Shown here one piece after another: positions 35,150 through 44,275 of a stretch of DNA of 64,000 nucleotides (position 1 is the first letter of the stretch; every line of letters starts with the position of its first letter). Source of the DNA: Diphasiastrum complanatum (Eukaryota; Streptophyta; Lycopodiopsida; Lycopodiales; Lycopodiaceae); NCBI GenBank assembly GCA_029204225.1, contig CM055095.1, forward strand, positions 19,675,450-19,739,449, read 5' to 3'. Under the pieces are notes generated by a model. The model worked only from the letters and a program-made list of their open reading frames with translations, ran no database searches and was not told where the DNA came from. Position numbers and translations under genes: made by a program.

Positions 35150-36419
35150 CGGCGGATGATGAGTTAAAGAAGAAGATTCTTTATGAGTGTCATGACGTTC
35201 CCTATGCAGGTCATCCGGGTATACACAGGACTTTGGACTTGGTCAGAAGAGAGTTTCATTGGCCGAAACTCAAGCCATTTGTCGAGTCTTATGTGGTTAA
35301 GTGTAGACCTTGCAAGTTAGCCAAAGCTGAATGCTTAAAGACTGGAGGGTTGCTACATCTCCTAGATATCCCTTAGAAACGATGGGAAAGTATATCTATG
35401 GATTTTGTGGTTGGACTTCCAAGGACCCAACGCCAAAATGATTCTATTTGGGTTGTGGTGGATAGGTTGACAAAGTTAGCTACTTTTATACCAGTCAAGT
35501 CAACTGCTAAGGCTTCGGATTTAGCCCAGATCTTTGTGGAAAGATTATTTAGGCTTTATGGACTGCCAAGTGATTTAGTTAGTGATAGAGATCCTAAGTT
35601 TACAGGTTACTTTTGGTCAACTATATTCCATAAGCTTGAAACCTCGCTTAGTTTTAGTTCTTCTGATCAATTTGAATCAGATGGCCAGACTAAGAGAACT
35701 AATCAGACTATGGAGGACATGTTGAGAACTTATGTGTCTCACAAGCAATCTAAGTCAGAATATTATATTCCTTTGATTGAGTTTGCTTATAATCGTAGGA
35801 AACATTCTGCTACTGGTTATAGTCCGTTATGCTGATGTATGGTTTTCAACCTAGATCTCCGGTAAATGTGGAGACAAAGTCTATTAAGATCCAAAAGGTT
35901 GCAAATTTCTTGCATGATATGCGTGAAATGTTGCAAGTGGCCCGTGATTGTATTCGGAGTGCTCAGGATAGAGCTAAGCACTATGCCCATCTTAAGAGGT
36001 CTCCCAGAGATTTTAAAGTTGATGACTAGGTATATTTTAGAATATCTAAGACTATGAGTACAGGGAAGCATTATAAATTGTCTACAAGATATTGTGGACT
36101 GTTTCGGATTATAAAGAAAATCGGTTCTTTAGCTTACGAATTAGATCTTCAGAACAAGACTATAGCTCACCAGTGTTTCATGTAAGCTGGTTGAAATTAA
36201 GTTTGCATGAAGGTGAAGTAGTTGGTTCAGAGGAAAATCTTACCCATTTGGAGGACTCATCCTTTGGAACTTGAAAAGGTACTCAAAACTAGAAATAAAC
36301 AATTGAGGAATCGTTCTATCTCTGAGTGCTTGATCAGGTGGAAGGGATGGACTGAGGATGATGATTCATGGGAAAGGGTCGAAAGCATAAAGAAGAACTT
36401 CCCTAGTTTTCATTTCTAG
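35150..36419 (+). pseudogene. Integrase with C-terminal chromodomain, inner Gypsy
   Basis: The HHCC zinc region is readable (GHPGIHRTLDLV, then CRPCKLAKAEC). The catalytic core spans 35398-35835 (SMDFVVGLPRT, VSDRDPKFTG, then DGQTKRTNQTMEDML). In related integrases the last block is DGQTER, so the third catalytic residue Glu appears as Lys. The frame breaks at 35833, resumes at 35829-36029 (AQDRAKHYAHLKR), and ends with a chromodomain at about 36240-36419 (LKTRNKQLRNRSISECLIRW, WERVE). Chromodomains of this type are thought to steer integration by reading histone marks. The product is broken by several stops. Confidence 0.88.
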
Positions 36420-36447
36420 AGATAAAAATGGTTTAAGGGGAAAAGAA

Positions 36448-36935
36448 TGTTATGTCCATGTCTTGTACAAGGGAATCAAAATTATTCCTGACATGGATAG
36501 CCTGTCACTCTAGTTGTATGTGGTTATTAGTTATGCTACGTCATTCCGGACGTGGTCGTATTAAATAATTAATAATCATATGAGGGCCCAGACCTATAAT
36601 TGGACGTAGGAGCACATGCATGGTGAAGATTACTTTAATGCAAGAATAGGAGATCAATAGCTCAATTTAGGTTGCATGGGGATCCTAAAGAGAATATTTT
36701 CTCTCTCTTGAGAAGAATAGGTCTAGTGGAAACTCACCCATCCTCCTATTGTGAATTGTGATTCTTGAGCCAGTTCTTCCTCTCCTCTCTTGTGTTCTTC
36801 ATTGTGGCTTCAGGGTGGATTGGTTAGGGTATTGACTAGCCTCTCCATATTGGTTGGGTGGTTCATGCTCCACAGGTGTCCTTTTGGTTTGCATGTGATT
36901 GGAATCCTGTAGATCTTCACTTGGTGGTTCTTATA
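36448..36935 (+). repeat. 3' LTR of inner Gypsy
   Basis: It follows the purine tract AAGGGGAAAAGAA and matches the 5' LTR with about 5% divergence, including loss of one TCTC repeat pair. It ends TTCTTATA, then outer-element coding sequence begins. Confidence 0.88.
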
Positions 36936-38060
36936 GACATAGTACCAGAATGGGTTGTCGACATTATTAAATATCTCATGCGGGGCCAACCAGACAAATC
37001 ACTACCAAAGACAGATCAGCAGAAATTGATCTTGAAGGCTAGTATCGAAGAGGTTCAGACAAGATTCTTCGGCAGTGTATTCTCCCTCATGAGGCCACCA
37101 AGATCATTTCACTTTCACATGAAGGCATAGGTGGAGGCCATTTTGCATTCGACATTACAGTTCGCAAGATCCTGCAATCAAGATGTTGGTGGCCAACGAT
37201 TCATAAGGATACAGAGGAATACTTGTGAAAGTGCGATGTATGCCAAAGGGCGAGGAGACCAACGAGATTGAATTATGACCTACTGCACCCGGTCTTAGCC
37301 CAAGCACCATTCGAAAAGTGGGTACTGGATTACATCGGTCCAATTCACCCTACAGCAAGGAGTTCCTAGGCTCGATACATAATCGTAGCCATGGACTATC
37401 TCACCAAGTGGGTAGAAGCCAAGGCAGAAGAGTAGCTGATGCTAGAACCACTGCCAAGTTCCTTTATGAAAATATCATTGTGCGTTTTGGATGCCCGGTG
37501 GAGCTAGTCAACGATCGCGGAAGTCATTTCATCAATGAGACCATCAAGGTCCTGTTGGAGGAATTTTTCATGATCCATAGAACCAGTACACCTTATTATC
37601 CTCGTGGTAATGGGCAAGCAGAATCATCCAATAAGATCCTGTGTAGCGTGCTCATGAAAACAGTTGAAGCTAGCAAATCAGATTGGGAACATAAGTTGCA
37701 TGTTGCTCTGTGGGCATTTAGGACAACATATAAGGGAAGCACCAATCAAACACATTTCCAGTTGGTATATGGTCAGGATGCTGTGATGCCAGTAGAGTTT
37801 TTAGTCCCTTCATTAAGGATTACCACAACACAACGTCTTAATGAATCTAAATCTCTACAACTACGCCACGAAGCTCTACATAAACTCTATGAAACACGCT
37901 TACTAGCTGTGCATGCACTGGCAGCTGAAAAGGAAAGATGCAAAGCATGGCACGATCGCAGGTTACAAAAGAAGGATCTTCGCTCCAGAGATCTAGTCCT
38001 GATGTATAAAACCAAGGCGATCAAGGAAAAATTAAAATTCACAGGCGAAGGTCCTTATCA
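36936..38060 (+). pseudogene. Integrase of outer Gypsy
   Basis: After the inner insertion the frame resumes with IVPEWVVDIIKYLMRGQPDK, the RNase H-integrase linker of this lineage. A zinc region follows (HEGIGGGHFAFDITVRKIL, then CDVCQRARRP). The catalytic core has KWVLDYIGPIHP, VNDRGSHFINE and PRGNGQAESSNK, so the D, D and E are all present. The frame is broken near 37240, 37368 and 37430. From about 37430 to 38060 it is open and continues to LKFTGEGPYQ, which in related integrases lies near the C-terminus. The open frame does not stop there; see the next entry. Confidence 0.85.
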
Positions 38061-39792
38061 AGCATCCACCTCCTCCCAACCTGCAGGTACTGACACAACG
38101 ACCAACAAACGAATGCGTGGTGCTGCCTCTTCATCTTCATCTCCACCTACTACCCAAAGATGCACAACCACCACTCCATCAACCACCGCCACTTCTTCTT
38201 CCGTGCAACCCTCCACTCCTATCTTTGTTGTCACTACCCCTCTTTCTGTTCCATCCACGACTGTTTCTGTTCCCATCCCCGTTTCCTCTGTTGATACCAC
38301 TCCCATTTTTGTTCCATTATCCACTACTCCGTCCATCACCATCACATCCTCCATCACTCATGCCGCCACTATTGCTCCCCTCATGTTTAATCTCTCTGAT
38401 TCTCAGTTGTCTCCAAACACTCTGGCGTGGATGCAAGTCATCAAATTTTCACCCCCACGCCAGACCATTTTTGCTCCATCCTCGCCTTCCGCACTCCACA
38501 CCACACTTCAGTTCTCCTCCGTTCCTCCCATCCTCTCGTTTGGACAAACCGTCCTCACCCCCGTTTCCACTGTTGCTTCTCGCACCCCACCTGTTTCGCC
38601 ACCAAAGATTGCCGAGGGCAACCAACCGTTGTCTGATGACGCATTTGTTCAAACAATTTTCATACCATCGCCAGATCGGGCTGATCTCATCGCCCCAGAT
38701 GGCATTAGGTCCCCCGAGAACTTAATTGAAGACAATGACGATGGAGCTCCACAAGTCATCGGGGCCGATACCATACAAGCCCCTATCAGTGTCAGTGTAC
38801 CGGCTGCTCCAACTGACTTAACGACGACATACCAGACTCTGGGCAAATACATCCTGGGGGTGGTAGCAGCCAAGGCTATTTTGGAAAGTAAGGTACTAAA
38901 CTTGGAAACAAGTAATACACAACTACGAGCGAAACTCACAAAGCTACAGCACGAGTTGATTCTAGCTCAGAAACATGAACAAGAAGGGAACCAGGAGATT
39001 TCCAAGCTGCAGCAGAAGGAGGAGGGCCTCAATCTATACATCCAAAGCCTCTCGAAAGCGCTGATAGAGGCCTCCACAAAGGTGCGGGAGCTTCAATCCG
39101 AAGCTTCTGAATGGCTTGCTCTCCTCCAGGTGCAACTACAAATTTATAAAGCAGAGAATATGCGCCTGGGGGCGGAAGTCAAAGCCCTACAAAGTGAAAA
39201 GCTTGTCTGGTTAGCTCAACCTGCACCAGACTCAAGGCCACTATCTGAATCAGAGATGAATCTCTTTAGGCGTCAGGTGCAGGTATATAGCCAAACATTA
39301 AACAACTACCAACAAGCGCAACTCACGAGCTCGCCCAGGCCAAACAAGCCCTTAAGGCTTGCCAACAGTACATGGAGAAGAAGGCCCAGCCCACCCTCGT
39401 GGTGATTTCACCGCCACCCATTTTATGCTGCACAGGCCAGCATAAGCCAGGACCAAATCCAGCAAGCAGTAGGGGGATTCAGTCAAGATCAAGGGTCCGA
39501 TGGCCAAGACCAAGGACCAACAGATACAGGTGCTGAGACGTGAGACCAAGGCCAAGGCATAGGTACCAGCCAAGGCCAAGAGGAAGGACATGCAACATCA
39601 TCCAGAGGTTCGCGCACCATATCTGCCAGCCGGGCCTTCCGAAGACCAAAGTCCGTGGAGGAGAAATTAAACGAATTCCTAGCAAAGTATCCCCACGAGT
39701 CATCAAGAGGCAGTTGGCAGATAAGCAGCTGTTTGAAAGAGACCTTGCGGCCATAGAGAGGAGGAGACTCTATCATTTTGAGAGCTCAAGCA
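38060..39792 (+). CDS. Ser/Thr/Pro-rich plus coiled-coil extension fused to integrase
   Basis: The integrase frame (open from 37318) runs on to 39405 without a stop. Residues ~250-470 of that frame are Ser, Thr, Pro and Val rich with TTTPSTTATSSSV-like stretches. A short acidic region follows (LIEDNDDGAPQVIG). Residues ~505-635 then form a strong heptad-type coiled coil (ILESKVLNLETSNTQLRAKL, TKVRELQSEASEWLALLQVQ, ENMRLGAEVKALQSEKL). At about 39325 a frameshift moves the coiled coil to the next frame (HELAQAKQALKACQQYMEKK), followed by a Gln/Asp/Gly-rich tail (SQDQGSDGQDQGPTDTG) and a basic end. The sense strand is notably C-rich, unlike the integrase. Function is unknown; candidates are an element-specific structural or env-position protein, a captured host fragment, or a chance fusion. 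Confidence 0.5.
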
Positions 39793-40105
39793 TCCTCACT
39801 TGCTAATCACTATTGCTTATGCTATTGTTGTGCTTGCTTGTTATTTCCATTTCCCATGCTTTTTGTTTATGCTAGTTAAGATTTTTCCATAAGCAATGAA
39901 ATTGAGCATTTGAGCTAACCTCCATCTCATCTCTCTCTCTTGCTCTCTTCTCCTTCTTCTTCCTCTTCTATTCTACCCTTTCTCTTCACCAACAATCATG
40001 ATGAAGTTAGTTAGGGGAGTAGAGTTAGTGGTAGAGTTAGATAAAAAGTAGGGAATTAACTAAAAGTAGCATCTATGCATAGTTAGGTGCCTATCTAGTG
40101 GAGTA
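39793..40105. other. Pyrimidine-rich spacer
   Basis: A CT-rich tract (about 39925-39990) is followed by GTTAGTTAGGGGAGTAGAG, which could be a remnant polypurine tract. No LTR was recognised and no gene is seen. Confidence 0.35.
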
Positions 40106-40109
40106 ACCC

Positions 40110-42082
40110 TTGTTGACAGACGGGAGGGCTATTACAACATCGGATCGAAGGCCCTACAAAAAATCAGATCACAACCAGCAGAGGCAAGCCGATAAAGAAG
40201 AAAGATCGAAGGCACCTAGTCAGCACAGACCGCAAAGTGGTGAAAAGAAACCCTACACTAGATGCAGATGTGACAGATATACTACTGACACATGTTGGTT
40301 AAATTCAAATATCCAATGTGTGCATTGTCACAAAAAGAGTCATGCAGCAGTAGACTGCTATCAAAACCCAAAAAACTGGATGACACTAAGCAGGAAGGAG
40401 CCCTCCAATAGCTCGGCGTATGTAGAGGAGCCAGAATCCTCAAGGACAGCTGAGGAGAGAGCAAACAATAATCCATCCGCTTACTTATGCACAAATGTGT
40501 GTGCTACATCTCAAACCGACATTCAAAAAGTCGTTCTTGATTTGAATGCCACATCACATTTTGTGACAACAAGACACATGATAGATGACTTTTGGCAAAT
40601 AGATTCATCCAGATACATCATATTGGGAGATGGCTCGCAACATCAAGTGAGCGAAACTGGCGCACTATGGTTGTACAGAGACATAGGACTTGATGATGTC
40701 CTGTACATACCCACTTTGCAAAAGGATCTTCGATCTGTAGCAAGAATAGCAGATGCCGGGATGTGTGTGACATTCACAGATGAAACATGCAATGTGATTG
40801 AAGCCAGCACTAGTACTTGTCACAGAAGGCAAATGCAAAGGAAACCTATATCTTTTGAAGGTACGCCTACCAACAAAGCAAGCTCATCAAACCCACGAGT
40901 CAATAAACTACTTGTGGCATAAGAGACTGTCATATGAATCCAATGGCGTTGTATAAAGCAAGTTAGAATAGCACATTCACATGAATACTTAGCATCAAAG
41001 ATACAAATTTAGCACCCTGTGATGCATGCAACAAGGGCAAGATGTCACGAACACCCTTCACCAGAGATTCATTCAAAGCAATAGAGCTCTTAGAACTGAT
41101 ACACTCTGACATCTGTGGACCTTTCGACGTGCTCTCTGTGGGAGGTTCATGATACTACATCACCTTCATCGATGATTTCAGTAAGTTTACCGTCATATAT
41201 TTTATCCACAACAAGTCTGAAGCTCTTGATAAATTTACAGAATATGTAAACTGGACTGAGAAGTGAATAGAAAGAAAATTCAGACAGATTCAAATTGAAA
41301 GAGGTGGATAATACATCTCCAACCGCTTTGCTGATTTCTGCAACAGTCATGGTATCCTTCACAGGAAGACTGCAGCCTATACACCACAACACAATGGTGT
41401 AGCAGAAAGGAAGAACAGAACTTTCATGGAAGCAGCAAGGTGCATGATGGCCTATTCAAAGGCATCAAGATCACTATGGGCTGGACCAATAGCTACGACC
41501 ACTTACCTGCAGAACATGACAGATAAATCAAGCATTCCCAACACTATGCCACATGAAGTGTGGTGGGACAATAAGCCTAATCTAGTTCATGTGTGTATCT
41601 TCGGTTGTATAGCATATGCATACATTCCTGACAAGATCCGTAAGAAGCTGGACGAAAAGGTCGAGCAGGGATACGTTGTAGGATATGATACACACTCATC
41701 ATGCTACAAGATCTATCTGCCAGAGACTAATCAAATTAAAGGCGTCAGAGATGTAAAGTTCGACGAAACAAGAACAATGACTAACGAAGATCTAGTTAGC
41801 TATGAAATTCTTGAGAAACAATACTACAACCTGCCGACATCGGGGGAGAAAGCGGATCTTGACAATCAGGAAGAAGAAGACATTCAAATCCCAGACGAGC
41901 TAAGTGATAGTTCAAATGATGAACAGACTGACTTGGAGCTTATACCCATAACACCTGCGACATACGAGAAACCTGTTGTCAACAGGAGAGACAAAGGGAA
42001 GGCAATCGCCACTTTTGCACCACCTCCAAGGAGATCCAATAGAGAGAGAAGTCAACCTATCAGGTATACACTTATACACTAG
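40110..42082 (+). pseudogene. Copia fragment: zinc knuckle, protease, integrase
   Basis: The open frame 40110-40922 carries a basic gag tail, a zinc knuckle CVHCHKKSHAAVDC, and a protease region reading VVLDLNATSHFV where functional elements have DSGATSHF, so the catalytic triad is changed. Integrase follows in broken frames (ELIHSDICGPFDV, ITFIDDFSKF, a GG-YISNRF block) and then in the open frame 41426-42082, after NGVAERKNRTFMEAA. It ends at RRSNRERSQPIRY, the linker that normally precedes RT; RT and RNase H are absent. No LTR or primer-binding site was found nearby. The gag is unlike those at 5.1 and 21.2 kb. Confidence 0.85.
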
Positions 42083-42545
42083 GCAGTTCAGCGTCAACTC
42101 AAGAAGATTTGTGCTTAAGTAATTGTATATGTTGATTTTGGGGTGAAAAAGCTTTTTGTTTGCCACGTGGAGAACTTTGCTCTCTATTTCCTTGTAACGA
42201 AAGTACGTGAATGCAGTGAGCAAACTACTCGGGAAAGGGTTTTCTTTCCCTTTTGCATTCATCTGGATCCAGATTTTCTCTCGCACCCCTCATCAGAGAT
42301 GCTCCGCTGGTAAAATGTTTCTTGGTTTCCAAGGGAGCCTCGAATTTGGGACCAAAGAAACTTTGGATGCCAAGTTAACCAACTAGGCCAACCCCTTTGG
42401 GCTCCGCTGGTAAAATGGAGCAAGCATCTATGATACATGTAACCAGGAGCTCTACATTTTGCGTTTAAGTCTGCATCCAGCACTTTCACAGCTGCCAGTG
42501 TACTTTTGTAGTTCTGCTTGCGGTTTTTCCCTCCTAACCACTGCT
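42083..42545. other. Spacer upstream of desaturase gene, with a 17-bp direct repeat
   Basis: GCTCCGCTGGTAAAATG occurs at 42301-42317 and again at 42401-42417, exactly 100 bases apart. A CACGTG box lies near 42162. No gene is supported; minus-strand ORFs here look accidental. Confidence 0.45.
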
Positions 42546-42549
42546 AGTG

Positions 42550-42868
42550 CCAATATTGAATAGCGATAGTCCTCAGATTAGATATAAAGGAGGTCACATT
42601 GTTGACAGTCCAGTTCTATCATCATTCTGTCTTTCTGCCTTGCAATCTATCAGATCTTCATTCATTGCCGCTTCTGTTCCCATAGCAGTTTGATGTTAAT
42701 CATCCATCTTCTTGTGTTTGCAAACCCTAACCTACATTGTCAATCCCGCTCGGAAGATATAATAGTTCACCAGTTCGCTTCAGATCTAAGTAGGTCTAAT
42801 CTATCAGCAATAGGGCCGATTGTCTGTTTGCATTACTTTTTCAACTAGTAGCAGTTAGGCCGTGAGGC
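42550..42868 (+). promoter_or_regulatory. Core promoter and 5' leader of desaturase gene
   Basis: A CCAAT box at 42550-42554 lies about 30 bases upstream of a TATA box (TATAAA, 42583-42588). A start of transcription would be expected near 42615, giving a pyrimidine-rich leader of roughly 250 bases (TTCTGTCTTTCTGCC). The ATG at 42869 has a favourable context (GGCATGGCT). An intron in the leader cannot be excluded. Confidence 0.55.
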
Positions 42869-44275
42869 ATGGCTGTACATTCTGAGGAAGACCTTAACCC
42901 TAAGGCCATGGCAGATGGTGCATCAAAAGCCCGAGAGCTACCCTTTATCAACAGTGAAGAGCTTGCAAGACACAATAGCAGTGCAGATCTGTGGGTGGCC
43001 ATTCACGGGAAGGTGTATGATGTGAGCAAATGGGCTGAGATCCATCCAGGTGGTGACCTTCCTCTTACAACAATGGCTGGCCAAGATGTCACTGATGCCT
43101 TTCTTGCTTTTCATCCAGCAAGAGCGTGGAGCTTTCTTCTTCAGTTTCATGTAGCAACTCTGACAGATGACAATGTGAAGCCCCTTGCAGCTGAGCAGCG
43201 AAAACTCTTGAATGATTTCAATAAGGCAGGGTTGATGAAGAATCCATTGCACATTTACTTGCTAATAGCAGCCATCATTGTTTGCATGTTTAGTACTTGT
43301 ATCACTGGTGTGCTGCTTTCTGGGAATGTTTGGATCCATTTAGGTTGTGCTATATTGCTGGGGTTGGTATGGAGCCAGAGTGGGTGGATTGGACACGATC
43401 TGGGGCATTGTGGAATGGTTGGAAATCCAAAGATTGACAACTGGATAGGACTTTTAGCAGGAAATTGCTTATCTGGAATTGGCATTGGATGGTGGAAGCG
43501 CAATCACAATGCCCACCACTTCTCTTGTAATAGCGTGGAGTACGATCCTGACCTTCAATACCTCCCAATTTTTGCTGTTTCTTCACGATTCTTTTCCTCA
43601 TTGTATTCCTATTTTTATGAGAGGAAAATGGATTTTGATCGGCCTGCTCGGTGGCTGATCAGCTACCAGCATTGGACTTTTTATCTTGTCATGGCAGTTG
43701 CAAGAGTCAATTTATTTGGACAAAGTATAGCACTACTCTTATCCAAGAGACATGTGCCCAATAGAAGATTAGAACTTATTGGCATTGCCTTTTTCTGGAC
43801 CTGGTTCTCATGGCTTCTAGCACATTTACCTTCAACAGGAGAGAGATTGGGCTTTGTGCTAGTCAGCTTCGCTGTGACGGGAATCCAACATGTGCAGTTT
43901 TGTCTGAATCATTTCTCTTCTCCTGTGTATGAGGGTTGCCCAAAGAGTAAAAATTGGGCTGAGAGCCAGGTCAGAGGAACTCTGAATCTGTCCACTCCTC
44001 CTTGGTTGGACTGGTTCCATGGAGGTTTACAATTTCAGATTGAGCACCATCTGTTTCCTCGTCTCCCTCGACACAATCTCAGGAAGATTTCAGTGTTTGT
44101 CAGGCCCCTTTGTGAAAAGTATGGTCTGCCGTACAAATCCGTTACATTCTGGGAAGCAAATGTGATGATCATTGAAACTCTCAAAGCCGCAGCTATGGAA
44201 GCACGTGATTTATCAAAGCCGGTTCCAACGCTCTCAAAGAGTCTTCTTTGGGAGGCATTCAATTCTCATGGCTAG
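42869..44275 (+). CDS. Cytochrome b5-fusion front-end desaturase, Delta8 sphingolipid LCB desaturase-like
   Basis: An intact, intronless 468-codon frame. Residues ~25-100 form a cytochrome b5 domain with the haem-binding HPGG at 59-62 and a second haem His in FHPARAW. The membrane-bound desaturase follows, with the three histidine boxes HDLGH (176-180), HNAHH (213-217) and QIEHH (390-394). The Q in the third box is typical of front-end desaturases. Hydrophobic segments at ~128-172 and ~266-345 would place it in the ER membrane. Length and ending (LLWEAFNSHG) match plant sphingolipid Delta8 long-chain-base desaturases, which insert a double bond in the ceramide base using electrons from the fused cytochrome b5. 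Box one lacks the usual Ser (HDSGH) and is followed by an unusual CGMVGNPKIDN stretch. A Delta5/Delta6 acyl desaturase is therefore possible, since plant front-end desaturases share this layout. It is the only clearly intact host gene in the window. Confidence 0.93.
   Translation: MAVHSEEDLNPKAMADGASKARELPFINSEELARHNSSADLWVAIHGKVYDVSKWAEIHPGGDLPLTTMAGQDVTDAFLAFHPARAWSFLLQFHVATLTDDNVKPLAAEQRKLLNDFNKAGLMKNPLHIYLLIAAIIVCMFSTCITGVLLSGNVWIHLGCAILLGLVWSQSGWIGHDLGHCGMVGNPKIDNWIGLLAGNCLSGIGIGWWKRNHNAHHFSCNSVEYDPDLQYLPIFAVSSRFFSSLYSYFYERKMDFDRPARWLISYQHWTFYLVMAVARVNLFGQSIALLLSKRHVPNRRLELIGIAFFWTWFSWLLAHLPSTGERLGFVLVSFAVTGIQHVQFCLNHFSSPVYEGCPKSKNWAESQVRGTLNLSTPPWLDWFHGGLQFQIEHHLFPRLPRHNLRKISVFVRPLCEKYGLPYKSVTFWEANVMIIETLKAAAMEARDLSKPVPTLSKSLLWEAFNSHG

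Larger units (their letters stand above)
29902..36935 (+). mobile_element. Chromodomain-containing Gypsy element inserted in the outer Gypsy
   Basis: The order is 5' LTR (29902-30391), primer-binding site TGGTATCAGAGC (30393-30404), leader of about 1.8 kb, gag, protease, RT, RNase H, integrase, chromodomain, polypurine tract (about 36431-36447) and 3' LTR (36448-36935). The LTRs differ at roughly 25 of ~490 positions, mostly transitions. This makes it clearly older than the Copia at 4.3 kb but younger than its host element. Five-base flanks GATAC (29897-29901) and GACAT (36936-36940) look like a mutated target duplication. Joining the flanks restores the outer reading frame (VYVD, then IVPEW). 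Confidence 0.9.
24757..39792 (+). mobile_element. Tat/Athila-like Gypsy element split by a second Gypsy element
   Basis: The order on the plus strand is gag, two zinc knuckles, protease, a stop-rich spacer, RT and RNase H. These are followed by an inserted chromodomain Gypsy (29902-36935), and then RNase H/integrase linker, integrase and a long extra C-terminal region. RT reads KDHFSLPFTESVLDRVAG, FLDGFNGYNQVKIAP and FLDDL at the active site, a style seen in plant Tat/Athila-type elements rather than chromoviruses. No LTRs were found at either end, so both termini are lost or too diverged. Stops and frameshifts are scattered throughout. Confidence 0.75.

Noticed and set aside
38117-38725. A 202-codon Pro/Leu-rich frame in the extra domain region.
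   Set aside because: It is a shifted-frame shadow of the Ser/Thr/Pro-rich sequence, with no start context and a composition expected from CT-rich DNA.
24245-42082. The Copia gag fragment at 24.2-24.7 kb and the Copia fragment at 40.1-42.1 kb as two halves of one element split by the Gypsy (triple nesting).
   Set aside because: Both seem to contain their own pre-knuckle basic region, and the joined ends do not align into one continuous gag. No target duplication or shared LTR was found.
43255-43503. Minus-strand ORFs inside the desaturase gene.
   Set aside because: They are shadows of the plus-strand coding sequence.
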